Assembly (NCBI GenBank): GCA_020137815.1
Contig: CM035354.1
Coordinates: 6,932,987 to 6,996,986, forward strand
Direction of reading: 5' to 3'
Source of the DNA: Hormiphora californensis
Lineage: Eukaryota > Ctenophora > Tentaculata > Cydippida > Pleurobrachiidae
DNA: 64,000 nt
Shown here: in pieces, positions 26,601-54,300 of the stretch
Layout: each line of letters starts with the position of its first letter
How positions within the stretch are numbered: position 1 is the first letter of the stretch
Position numbers and translations under genes: made by a program
Notes under the pieces: model-generated
Databases searched by the model: none
What the model was told of the DNA's origin: nothing
Seen by the model: only the letters and a program-made list of their open reading frames with translations

Positions 26601-28650
26601 AATATTGCATGCTGTTACCATGGTTACCAAAACATTGGCCACATCTTGTTATACTAGTTACTAATACTGTTAGTAACCACTAACAACGCTGTAACTAACT
26701 GCACTAGTAACCACTAGTTACCAATAGTTACCAATAGTTACCAATAGTTACCAATAGTTACCAATAGTCACCACTAGTTACCACTAGTTACCACTAGTTA
26801 CCACTAGTTACCACTAGTTACCACTAGTTACCACTACTCACTAGTTACCTTTGGTTATTTCCCTCTCCTCCAGATTATCAACTACATCGGAGAAGATCTG
26901 CTTGATCAGCTCAATATTGTGCAGCAGGGCGTTGAGAGCTGTAAAGTAACTGTAACTGATCCGAGTCGATTGGGCAGTCATTATCTGAAGGGGAGGAGGA
27001 GGGGGTTGATTACAGCTATTGGCCCATTAGACAATGAGGGCCTACTAGACAATGAGGGTTGTCAGGGCCGTTTTGACAGTACACATACTGCAGTCCGGTG
27101 GTGGACATCATATCTGATATCCTAACTATTTAACGACTCTAATTGGCATGAGATCTGAAATTTTCTAATAATTGCTTGAGAGAGGGAATAGTTAGAGCTC
27201 TTGCAAATACATTTTCGTGTACAGTAATTGGCTCAGTAGTAGTTGAAGTAGTATGTTGGCCACATACCGAGACAGAGAGAGAAACGAATGGTACATTATG
27301 TACTTTCATAAGCAGTAAAACTCAGGCTACTGCATCACACATATCAGCAGGCACCAACCTAAACCTCCTCAACTTAGTTTCTTGATGGTAAACTAGTTAA
27401 AAGTTACTTCATAAGATATATTAGCAGCAAGCTATTCTTACCCCTAGTAGATTATCCCGGAGATAGCTGGTAACTGCTGGTCCCTTCAGTTTGATGAGTG
27501 TCTGTGTGTAGGAAGCAGCATCTATACTTCCATCAATACTGTCTTTTATTAGGGAAGCAAAGGCTTGTCTGATGTGCTCTCTTGGGACACTCTGAGAGGG
27601 GTGATTATGGGTTAGTAGCGTCTACTGCAAACAGAGATCTCTTATTCCTGTAGGGACTTTGATACTCCGGGATTTGCACAACAATTATTCATGCAGTTAT
27701 ATCTTGGATATTCAGGAATATTTCTATTATATTACAGATTGCATAATATTTTATGTTTGCATAATATTTTTTCATTCTATCAGCAAGAGGGGCGGGATTG
27801 AAAGATATTTATGTATACAAACTGGTACGTCCTGTTTGTTTATTTTGGCCCCATACCTGTCTACATATTGTCAACATCCCGCCTCTAGCTTGCACAATGC
27901 AGAGGTATACATAACGAGAACAACTATGCAAACGATTTAATATGCAATCACTTTACAGGGGGTAAATTATCTTTTATGACTTCCTAGTTATTACACAATT
28001 AACGAATGAGACTCGTATAATGAGTTCTGAACAGGAACTTACTGCAATAAATTGAGGAAATTCATCCGGTCTCATTTTTCGTTGGAGATTCTTCCCAAAG
28101 TGAAGTTTCATCCAATTGCAGTTTTTATTGAACTTTATGGTATTGTAGGCTTGTGTAGCGGTCAACAAATTCATGAAATCTTCTACTGAGATCGTTCCTG
28201 ATCCTTTTCTGTCACACATTCTGAGGAAAACGGTGGGCCGTGGAGAATTGAATTTGATTGTATTGCAGACTGTAGAGACCAATAGAAATGCTGAAACAAA
28301 CCTATAAGCGAGACGGAAATGTGCATCAGGCATACGCATTATCCTCTCAACAGCCAGAAACTCGTCCAGTGTTATGTATCCCTTGTGTTTTATGTCTGCC
28401 ACGCTGGAGAATAACTCAACGGCGTCGTCACCAACATCTAACCGTAGGAAGTCCCGGACATACACCGAGGATGGGATGCCAAGTGTTTTTTCGTCATCCA
28501 CTTGAACTGCATACTGTAAAGGAAGTTGAATATTGTTGTCTACAATTTCTATTGTATAGAAATATGGCTTATATTCGCAGTTAAACAAACCTTTTTGAAG
28601 ACTTTACGAAGGGCTGAACTGGTGAGGACTCTATCTTCTTGCTTTTTCAT
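20616..28650 (-). CDS. SLC25A13: Mitochondrial aspartate/glutamate carrier (aralar/citrin)
   Basis: Fourteen exons join in phase to a 672-residue protein, close to the usual length of about 675: 28591-28650, 28302-28513, 28043-28220, 27442-27591, 26849-26984, 26077-26170, 25620-25692, 25467-25545, 24869-25158, 24554-24694, 24249-24446, 23959-24103, 21859-22026, 20616-20710. The N-terminal half carries EF-hand-like segments ('[20 protein letters not shown]', '[17 protein letters not shown]'). The C-terminal half has three mitochondrial carrier repeats with PxD/ExxK signatures ([33 protein letters not shown]). The family exchanges matrix aspartate for glutamate across the inner membrane in the malate-aspartate shuttle and is stimulated by cytosolic calcium. 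Start chosen at the first in-frame ATG in exon 1. Convergent with the RasGEF. The orthologue could be SLC25A12 or A13; an early animal probably has one gene for both. Confidence 0.93.
20946..21779. mobile_element. G-run/C-run-terminated MITE, 8-bp duplication
   Basis: Element of about 834 bp with ends (G)n-ACATGTTAATT and AATTAACATGT-(C)n, flanked by AAATAGAG on both sides (20938-20945 and 21780-21787). It lies in the last intron of the carrier gene. The interior is AT-rich with many 'TTGTTAA' copies and has no ORF. An 8-bp duplication occurs in hAT, P and Merlin superfamilies; I cannot assign it. Confidence 0.8.
23032..23728 (+). CDS. Small secreted protein nested in carrier-gene intron
   Basis: Exons 23032-23083 and 23172-23594, then either a third exon 23709-23728 after a 114-bp intron or read-through of that intron, which is also open and in frame and ends at the same stop. 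Exon 1 is a signal peptide ([16 protein letters not shown]). The rest is one beta-rich domain with '[18 protein letters not shown]' and '[19 protein letters not shown]' and two to three cysteines. I do not recognise a named family. It lies on the opposite strand within the carrier intron 22027-23958. Likely extracellular; function unknown. Confidence 0.65.
26680..26848. repeat. Minisatellite of TAGTTACCA(C/A) units
   Basis: More than a dozen copies of a 10-bp unit (ACTAGTTACC / AATAGTTACC). The array reaches the splice donor of the carrier exon at 26849, whose donor GTAAC is the reverse complement of the unit's GTTAC. Confidence 0.9.
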
Positions 28651-29164
28651 AACTTTCTGTCATTGAACGAGGCTTTATTTAATGGGGGAATTCATGGGGA
28701 CCTTGGCTTATAACATTAAAACAGTAGGGACTGCTACACGATTGGACAGCAGGTAAATCAATCGAAAAAGTGAAAGATATCAAAACGAAAATCAAAAATC
28801 AGTTTCCGGAAGCAATTTTTTACTTGCGAAAAGTAGAATCTCACGCGCGCCGCGGTATTTTATGCGCCGCATTCAAATATCACGAGCCGCGCAATGTTCT
28901 CGAAAACTTCAAGATCACATCAAGCTGAGCTCACTTTTCCAAGCGAAAATCTTGAGACGTTTCGACGCGGGAGCTCTTGCTTTTCCTTGCTTGCAAGGCG
29001 CCAGAGCCCAGAACACAGCTGTAGTCAACACACAGAAGGGTCAATTGTTGATCTGTACAACTTCATACATTTATTTACACTTTTGACTCAGTGAAATATA
29101 TTTTAAGCTTGGAAATCTTCTCTTGACGTTGCCGGTCAGTAATTTGTTATCAACTTTTATCTAA
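28651..29164. other. Intergenic region upstream of the carrier gene
   Basis: Contains the presumed promoter of the minus-strand carrier gene. GC-rich patches with 'CGCGCGCCGCGG' occur near 28845. No gene seen. Confidence 0.4.
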
Positions 29165-30620
29165 CTAGCGCACCCATTGGTGTCATACTTTGAATCAGAG
29201 AACTTGTTTAACGAGTCTCAGCATGGGTTTAGAAGCAAGAGGAGCTGCTTATCCCAACTCACTCGTCACATTGACAATATTCTGAACAATCTCAACGACC
29301 TTCTTGAAGTGGATGTAATCTACTTGGACTTCGAGAAGGCGTTTGATAAAGTTGACATCGGTATACTTCTCGAAAAGCTGCAGAGATATGGAGTTAAGGG
29401 CAAACTCCTTGAATGGATCCGCAGCTTCCTACTAGACCGGAAACAAACGGTCTTAGTCGACGGCGTAGCGTCTTCTTTTGCAGAAGTCAGAAGTGGGGTC
29501 CCACAAGGGACTGTTCTCGGTCCACTTTTATTTCTGATTTATGTAATTGACCTGGAATCCGTAATCAAACACGGTTCTTCTTTGTCGTTCGCTGATGACA
29601 CTAAAATCTTCTCTGCTATCCGTACTATGGTTGACAAATTGAACCTACAGGAGGATCTGAACAGTGTGATAACCTGGGCTGACGCTAACAATATGTCCTT
29701 GCACCAGTCAAAGTTCGAGGTCATGAATTTCACCCTGAATCACACCAGTTCGCTTAGAGAAGTACCGTTCAGTGCTGAGAACTATTCCTATCAACTGTCT
29801 GATGGGAGGTTCATCGATCCAACAGACACTGTCCGAGACTTAGGTGTTCTACTCTCGAGTGATGGTCAATGGTCGGCCCAAATATCTCGAGTTGTTACCA
29901 CGGCTAGTCGGGTTGCTGGATGGACGTTAAGTGCATTTAGATCCAGAACTCGCCGCACCATGATGACTCTTTACAAGTCACTGGTGCGTCCCCATCTTGA
30001 CTACTGTTGCACACTGTGGTCACCTTCCAAAAATGGGGATATCAGTCGTGTTGAGGATATTCAACGATCGTACACCCGTAAGATCGTTGGTCTCAAGGGG
30101 CTGAACTACTGGCAACGTCTTCAAACCCTGGGACTTTTGTCGCTTCAGCGCCGACGAGAGAGGTACACTATGATTCTTGTGTGGAAAGTGTACAACAATG
30201 AGATACCCAACAGTACTGACATGTGTTTCGTCGACAGTCACCGCTCTGGCCCTAGAGCTGTCGTCCCTCGATACTCGTACGAGGCTCAACGATCTATCTT
30301 GTCGCTATATGAACAATCATTTGCGGTACTGGGGGCAAGGTTGTGGAACACTTTGCCTCGATCTGTAAAGGAGGCCCCAACTCTTTATCAGTTCAAATCT
30401 CAGCTAGGTAGTTTCCTCTCTACCATTCCGGATACACCCCCCATCAGCGGTTATCCTGCTCAAGCAAACAGCAACTCAATACTAGAGTGGTGTCCATGAT
30501 GCGTGTTAGTGTGTTATGTGTCGCTGTGCTGTGAGTGTACTGAGTATTGACTCTTTTTAGGAGGTTTATCTTTTTAAATATCCTGTGTGTTACGCAAATT
30601 TATGAATTTGATTTGATTTG
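29165..30620 (+). mobile_element. 5'-truncated non-LTR retrotransposon (LINE)
   Basis: Holds an open reverse transcriptase ORF that begins inside the RT domain, a short 3' UTR and a 3' end rich in 'ATTTGATTTG', as seen at the 3' ends of CR1/L2/jockey-type LINEs. No apurinic endonuclease domain is left, so this is a typical 5'-truncated insertion between two divergently transcribed host genes. Confidence 0.85.
29177..30499 (+). CDS. Reverse transcriptase, N-terminally truncated (LINE ORF2)
   Basis: About 440 residues are open without a stop. RT motifs in order: 'HGFRSKRSCLSQL', 'DVIYLDFEKAFDKVD' (first catalytic Asp), 'GVPQGTVLGPLLFLIY', 'FADDTKIF' (catalytic Asp pair), then thumb ('VRDLGVLLSSDG') and a C-terminal 'LDYCCTLWSP' region. 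It copies LINE RNA into DNA at the target site. The lack of frameshifts suggests a recent insertion. The first residues are not a true start; the original protein would extend several hundred residues upstream. Clade (jockey, CR1 or related) not decided. Confidence 0.85.
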   Translation: MVSYFESENLFNESQHGFRSKRSCLSQLTRHIDNILNNLNDLLEVDVIYLDFEKAFDKVDIGILLEKLQRYGVKGKLLEWIRSFLLDRKQTVLVDGVASSFAEVRSGVPQGTVLGPLLFLIYVIDLESVIKHGSSLSFADDTKIFSAIRTMVDKLNLQEDLNSVITWADANNMSLHQSKFEVMNFTLNHTSSLREVPFSAENYSYQLSDGRFIDPTDTVRDLGVLLSSDGQWSAQISRVVTTASRVAGWTLSAFRSRTRRTMMTLYKSLVRPHLDYCCTLWSPSKNGDISRVEDIQRSYTRKIVGLKGLNYWQRLQTLGLLSLQRRRERYTMILVWKVYNNEIPNSTDMCFVDSHRSGPRAVVPRYSYEAQRSILSLYEQSFAVLGARLWNTLPRSVKEAPTLYQFKSQLGSFLSTIPDTPPISGYPAQANSNSILEWCP

Positions 30621-30944
30621 CCTCAAGTAAGGGCTTTTTGATATCCCACCCGGCTTCGCCGGGTGGTTCTTAATTTCGCCCCTTTCAACGTCAATAACAC
30701 GGTTGCCATGGCAACTGAATTGGTTACTATGGGGACTGGCATGTTAAAATTCATTCGAAAATATCAACAAACTTCCACTGGAAGTTCCAAAACTATGAGT
30801 AACAGCTTTACAGCTTTGGTCACATAAAGTGTTTTATGAAGGAGCACTGTCGCTTAGATACCGCTGAACGAACGACCACCACTTCGACGCGACATCTCCA
30901 AATTATAATAGAGATACCAACCTCAAGAAATGCTATGACGTTAA

Positions 30945-43347
<12,403 letters not shown>

Positions 43348-44086
43348 GTGAGTACAATAAATACACATCCTGTTGTTGGTGGGTTTTAGCGCCATATTTG
43401 GACATGTTAGTGCCATATTTGGACATGTTAGTGCCATATTTGGACATGTACCGCCGGGCTGGGTAGTTAGTATTCAGATTTTTATGAAGTACCTCATATG
43501 ATATATATATTGGACAATTTGTGAAAAAGAAAAATAATATTTGAGTTTAAGAGACGATATTCTTTGATGATTGTACCACTTTTTTGTGTACGTTTAGTGT
43601 AGCCTTTCACCCCATGATATATTTAACAAGGACCTGACGAGCTGAAACTAGAAATGTAGATTATTGTTCCTCGAATATCTAGAGATCAAGCCACATAATA
43701 TATTTCTGTTTTTCCCTTCGTGTTATCTTGAGAGATAGTGTTCATTGTGAGAGGTGAAGTTTCATTTCCTTCCTTCTACAAAATTCTGTGTTTCCATGGT
43801 TACCACCACACTCTGGCGTTCCCTCCAGGCTCATGGTTACCAGCACTCTGATATTCCTTACAATTTCACCCCAAAACTGACCCCCCCCCCCCTCCTACAG
43901 AGAGATTTTGAAGGACACAGCAACGTCTCTCTTAACGTCACAGTTAAATCTACCTCTCTATCCTTGGCTGGTGTCCAATATTTTTGTAATCCGGTATTCC
44001 GGTGTGTGTCTCATTACCTGCTTAGTGAGGGTAGCTGGTATGTTAGAATACTGGTTTTTAAAACTGGTGTATTGAACCTGTCTCTT

Positions 44087-44153
<67 letters not shown>

Positions 44154-44199
44154 TCCTCTCACGCGACTATTGCTAAACACACACCACGCAGCCAGCCTG
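43348..44199. other. CHD1 3' end and BHMT promoter region
   Basis: Open stretches with acceptor-like sites near 43829 and 43911 could hold the last CHD1 exon(s), but no family similarity decides it. A (TC)n tract lies at about 44085-44150. Confidence 0.4.
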
Positions 44200-44207
44200 T
44201 ATAAAAG
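44200..44207 (+). promoter_or_regulatory. TATA box of BHMT
   Basis: TATAAAAG lies 92 bp before the ATG at 44292, leaving room for a 5' UTR of roughly 60 bases. Confidence 0.7.
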
Positions 44208-44291
44208 GAGGGCTGTGACCGAGACAACTCATATTCTGAACTTTGAGTAAGACTTTGTAACGCTACTACAGTAACTACTTTGTACAACATT

Positions 44292-49306
<5,015 letters not shown>

Positions 49307-49341
49307 GTTGAATAGGTACCACCAGAGGAATAGGAGCTCTG

Positions 49342-49347
49342 AATAAA
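49342..49347 (+). terminator. BHMT polyadenylation signal
   Basis: AATAAA located 36 bp after the stop codon. Confidence 0.7.
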
Positions 49348-49664
49348 GACTCGGGGATTTGTAGAGATAGTGACTCTTGTATTGATATGTTAATGAAGCG
49401 AGGTGTTGAAGTGACAGAGGTCGGGTGGAAGAAGAAGTGATGAAGTTGTTGTTGAACAGTTTACACCAGTCCCTTTCTCACTTTTCTCCCAGAATCTCCT
49501 GGATAGAGTGAGCTTTAATGCATGTTTTTATTCAATTTTGAGTTTAAAGAGAGAAAGATATGATGTATTAATGGATTGTATATCTGCATTATTTCTTAAC
49601 CCAATTTATATCAGCCTATCATTTTACGAGCTCATCCCCAAAGTTTAGACCAGGAAGAACAAAC

Positions 49665-49955
49665 CAAATCCGGTTTTGATTTCGCCAATTTCCTGTCTGG
49701 AGTCGCCAGACCCCGTTTGATTCTCAGATCGAGTCGGCCTGGTATGGGTCTACTGCTGGGTCTACTCATGATACTGGACAGGAACTCAGAGATTGGCTGT
49801 CTGGCGGCGCCGATCTGATAATCAAACGAGATATTGGCTGTCAGGCCAATGCTCTGACCTCAGTTCTCGAGAGAAATGTTAATATGGCCAGGCCAATACA
49901 ATGTATTGAATACAATGCTCTGACAGGATATTGGCGAAATCAAAACCGGATTTGA
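49665..49955. mobile_element. MITE with CAAATCCGGTTTTG termini
   Basis: About 25-bp terminal inverted repeats (CAAATCCGGTTTTGATTTCG... and reverse complement) enclose about 240 bp without an ORF. Between BHMT and the PET-LIM gene. Confidence 0.75.
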
Positions 49956-49993
49956 AGAATCTTCAAACCAGGTTGGCCTTGCCAGATCAGACA

Positions 49994-50041
49994 TTTTGAT
50001 TTTTGATGGAATCGTTTGAGTCAAACGATTCCATCAAAAAT
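49994..50041. repeat. Short hairpin
   Basis: Arms 'TTTTTGATGGAATCGTTTGA' and its reverse complement with almost no loop, directly before a G-run-terminated element. Confidence 0.85.
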
Positions 50042-50047
50042 AAGAAT

Positions 50048-50589
50048 GGGGGGGGGTGCAGCCCAAAAAAAACCAACCATACCCTGGATTTTCAAGTGTT
50101 GATTTTTTTTGGTCGTTTTTGATTTTTTTGATCTTTTTTGATTTTTTTTGATCTTTTTTGATTTTTTTTGATCTTTTTTGATTTTTTTTAATTTTTTTTG
50201 ATCTTTTTTGATTTTTTTTATCGTTTTTGATTTTTTTTGAATTTTTTGATCGTTTTTGATTTTATTTGATCGTTTTTGATTTTTTTTGAACTTTTTGTTC
50301 AACATTAAACAATCAAAAAAAATCAAAAACGATCAAAAAATTCAAAAACGATCAAAAAAATTCAAAAAAAAATCAAAAACGATCAAAAAAAATAAAAAAC
50401 GACCAAAAAAAATCAAAGAAATTTCAACCAAAAACGACCAAAAACGACCAAAAAAAACCAACCATACCCTTGCCTAGCTAGACTGTGTAAAGACAAATGT
50501 AAAGAAGGGTTAGAACATAACAACCATACCCTGGGTTTCGGAAAAAGTTTGAATTTTTTTGGGGCTGCACCCCCCCCCCCCCCCCCCCA
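50048..50589. mobile_element. G-run/C-run-terminated MITE
   Basis: Ends (G)n-TGCAGCCCAAAAA and TTTTTGGGGCTGCA-(C)n, flanked by AAGAAT on both sides. The interior is an array of 'GATTTTTTTTGATC'-type units on one half and their reverse complement on the other, so the single strand folds on itself. Confidence 0.75.
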
Positions 50590-50617
50590 AGAATCCATAT
50601 TATCGGAGATGACATGA

Positions 50618-50731
50618 AGGGGGGGGGGGGGGGGGGTGACACGTAACACTTTGTAACATGTGCAGAAAACTTTTTGTGCACGTTACATGTTACAAAGTGT
50701 TACAAAGTGTTACGTGTCACCCCCCCCCCCC
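50618..50731. mobile_element. Small G-run/C-run-terminated palindromic MITE
   Basis: Ends (G)n-TGACACGTAACACTTTG and its complement with (C)n; flanked by CATGAA. Only about 110 bp; the arms are almost the whole element. Confidence 0.75.
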
Positions 50732-51365
50732 ATGAAATCTGTGGGAAAGGTCCATTCTCCCAAGTCCCCATACAGGCCACAGCCTTGGCCCTGTACGAAA
50801 TGGGCCGGGGGAAGGCCGGATCGGATTCGGAGATGGCAACAAAACTACGGTTCAGTGTGCGCGTCACTTCACATCAGATGTCGGTTGTGTACTTTCGATA
50901 CTTCAGTGGTTTTGCGCGCACCATTTAGCACGGGGCCCCTACTGTGACAAAAGTCTCCCATCTTAGTCTATCAGTCTACCACCACTGATCAGTGATCACA
51001 TGATATGATTCTCTCTCTTGTCAAAACTTCAAATACACGGCAATTAAGAGAAAGAGAGTGATACTCTTTAATAAAAAGTACACATTCGGTAAATTATCAC
51101 TGTATATAGACAACATTTCACTGCAACAGAAACCAATCTGAATCAGTACGTAACTATGGCTACAAAAGAAAGAAAAAAAAAGCTAAGAACTCTCAAGAAG
51201 ATGTGATATATAACCTTGATTGAGGAATATTGTCTTTGTCATGTCATGCTATATACTCAACCCCAACTCTATCTGGTCTAATCACTACAAACTCTCTACA
51301 AACAAACTAGATGATACCAATTTCAAACTCTCTAGTCTAAAGACGATTATATCAGTCTAATTTCA
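50732..51365. other. Intergenic; one open reading stretch not assigned
   Basis: An open frame up to a stop at 50928 (ending 'VVYFRYFSGFARTI') has coding-like composition but no start, splice partner or known domain. The rest, up to the PET-LIM stop codon, shows nothing recognisable. Confidence 0.3.
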
Positions 51366-54300
51366 CTATTTCTTGCCCTTCCTCAGGCTCTCATGGCACC
51401 TATAACAGTTTTTAGAGCAGTACACATATCTCTCAGTGGGCAAGAAGGTTCTGTTTATCAGCGATGTTTTACAGAACGAACACGCGTAGCATTGTGGGTT
51501 TCCATGCCAACGGAGAGGGCCGTGCTTGTAAACAGGCACCCCCACTCCAATGGGTTCCCTACAGGTCACACAACGGGTACAGAACAACTTCTCGTAGCAT
51601 CTGAATGGGGGAGGTTGTTAGCATCTAGGGAGGGTTGACACCTGTAATACGCATGTCTTATCTCTACCCTGCTGCACACAGCTAGATGTAGCTTCCTTTG
51701 CTCAAAGAACACCAAACTGCGTCACAGTTTGTGAGTCATAGGTTTCTGGTTACAAATCAGTTCAATAATTACAAATTTAGGGGAATGAACGAATCACTCG
51801 GACACGCTCCCTTGTAATTCAAATATAAAACACATGGTAGCGATTCATTGTAACAGTTTCATGCCGCAGCAGCTTGTCCCTGATTTAACAATGAACACTC
51901 AGACTGACTAAGATGGGCCAGTGATGTCGCATAGTAAGAACGTGCGTGTGGTAGTGTATATCAATTGCAATTCACATACCCCTGACAGTAAGGTTGTCCC
52001 TTGAAAGTAATGTATTTCGTTCCCCCTAGTCCCTTATCACACTCCCAACAGCAGAAGTGTTCCTTGTGATATTCGTGCTGGTCCGCTGTAATGAACTCCT
52101 CGCCGAATATCAACTGTAGGGAAGAGGGAGAGATTAGTTAACAACATTAGTTAATTAGAGATTATTAACTGGGGAGAAAGGGATATTAGCTTATAAATGA
52201 TAGTCGATTGTTCCCATCTCCATCTATAATAGTATTCCAGGGGCCCTTAAGATTTCCTTCCCTCTGACCTCACGAAACTCCTATTTTAGACGGTCCATGA
52301 ACAATAACTTGCAATTATACAATTAAATACAAGCCCCCTCATGTAGTGTTTACGTGAGGCTTTTACACGCAGTTTTGGCTGTACCCCCCAATACACAGAG
52401 TTATATTTGTACAAGCGAGAGAGAGAGATAGAGAAGGAAGGAGAGAGAGAAGGGCTAATGACTGAGATATGTATTGAACACAATGGATATTATAGGACCA
52501 GCCTACGTGGGAATGGGAAAACAAACATTATCTGATAATGTGTCATTAGCTCTGACAAGCCGCTTTGTTAAAGTTTATGAGCCTGATGGGTGGGGCAGGT
52601 CGTGGCTGCTACGAACAAGCCCCCTAGTAACCACTAGTAACCCCACAGTAATCCCTATAGTTACCCCATAGTAACCCCTAGTTACCTCATCACAAGCGTG
52701 GCAGCGTGGTCGGAGGAGTTCAGCGTGGTGACGTCCACAATACAACTTGTTATCATACTGGAAGTAGATCAGATCCACCAGGATCTCATCACACGTGGTA
52801 CACACAAAACACCCAGGGTGCCATACCTTCCCTGGTACCTTATCCGCTACTACCCCACACTCAACTATCCCTCCACACTTTTCACACTTCTGTGGGGGGG
52901 AGAAATGGGTTTAGGAGAAATATGTTATTTGCACCTGAAACTTGATTACGGGGTACTGATGTAATACGCACGAAACTGAGAGTGAGAGAATCAGGAGAAA
53001 ATGAGGGGACCAAGTACCCGGACCCTTCTACATATATACTGGATAGAGTTCTGACTGAATTTACCCTTCTAAAGATGCACATAACCCCATGTTTTGATCT
53101 AATGAAACAATCAAAGAAGTGCCCCCCCTCTTGTATTTTGTGACATATGGCATGCGCTTCGAGTGTGATCAGAGTCGCTAACATAGCTCTCAGGTTACTT
53201 AGTGGACCCCCAAAACCAGAAGAAGAAGAGCCCATAAAACCAGCAACTATCATCTTTGTAGCGAAAATCAGAAAACTTTAAGCGACTATCATAATTTTGG
53301 AGACATGTTAAAAGAAATAGGTAACCATGGCAACCATGGTAACAGAGAGTGTGAAATTGTATTTACCTTTTTCTGTTTCTTCTTAAGCGCTTTCACCTCT
53401 CCTTGTCCCTGTGCTTTTTCCTTTCTGCTCTCCACAAACAGGAACAATTCCTCTTGCTCGTTAGGAGGCATTTCATGGCAGTAGTTGATGTTGTGATCGT
53501 ACCTAGAGAGGGAGAGTAGTTGATGTTTTGATCGTACCTAGAGATAGAGAGAAAGGGAGTAGTTGCTTTTGTAGAGGAAGATATTTGAGGATCGGTTAAG
53601 TACCAAGGCGGTGTAGGGATTAGACATGCATGGGGAGAGGAATGAAGCGTCTGGTAACTGATTTAGTTTGGCGCTCATTTTAAAGGAGGATTTTGGTGTT
53701 TGAGAGGTGTCACCATGGTGCGTGATGCTTGATAGATACCACGCTTGATATTAACATTCAACAAGTTGAAATACACACACACCATGTGAACTGGGTGAAT
53801 TGGCTCTCTTCCAACAAATGTTGGGTGCTTCAACTGAATTCCTAGTTTGATGAGGTTACTAGGGGTAACCAGGGGCAACTATCAATGGTAACTAGGGGTA
53901 ACTAGAGGTTACTATAAGGGGTTACTAAGGGTAACTAGTGGTAACTATGGTTACCTTGGCAGTTGTGTTTGTAGCTGTTTGATTCTCCACTGGACTCCAA
54001 GTGTGTTTACAGGCCTCTTGTCCTCAGGGAGTGCTGCTAGGTACTGTTTTACCTGGAAGGGAAGGATGAGGGGGGTTAGAAGGTTTAGGAGGGAGGGAGG
54101 AGGGTTAGTGGAATTCAGCAGGCGGGGCTGGGGTGATGAGGGCGCGGCTGAGGATGGGGCTGGGGGTGCTGGCTGAACTGTTTCAGGGTAAATGGGTTTT
54201 AGTAGGATAGAAGGCATTAGGTACTGACTAATAGTGGAGAAGGGTGTGCTTTTTGATTGTTGAGTGCGGACAAAATGCATTTGAGGGACAGACAATGAAC

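Noticed and set aside
26368-26664. ORFs on both strands in a carrier-gene intron
   Set aside because: Carrier exons 26849-26984 and 26077-26170 join in phase without them, and neither ORF matches a carrier or known domain.
26680-26848. CRISPR-like array of short repeats
   Set aside because: Units of about 10 bp without spacers in an animal gene intron; an ordinary minisatellite.
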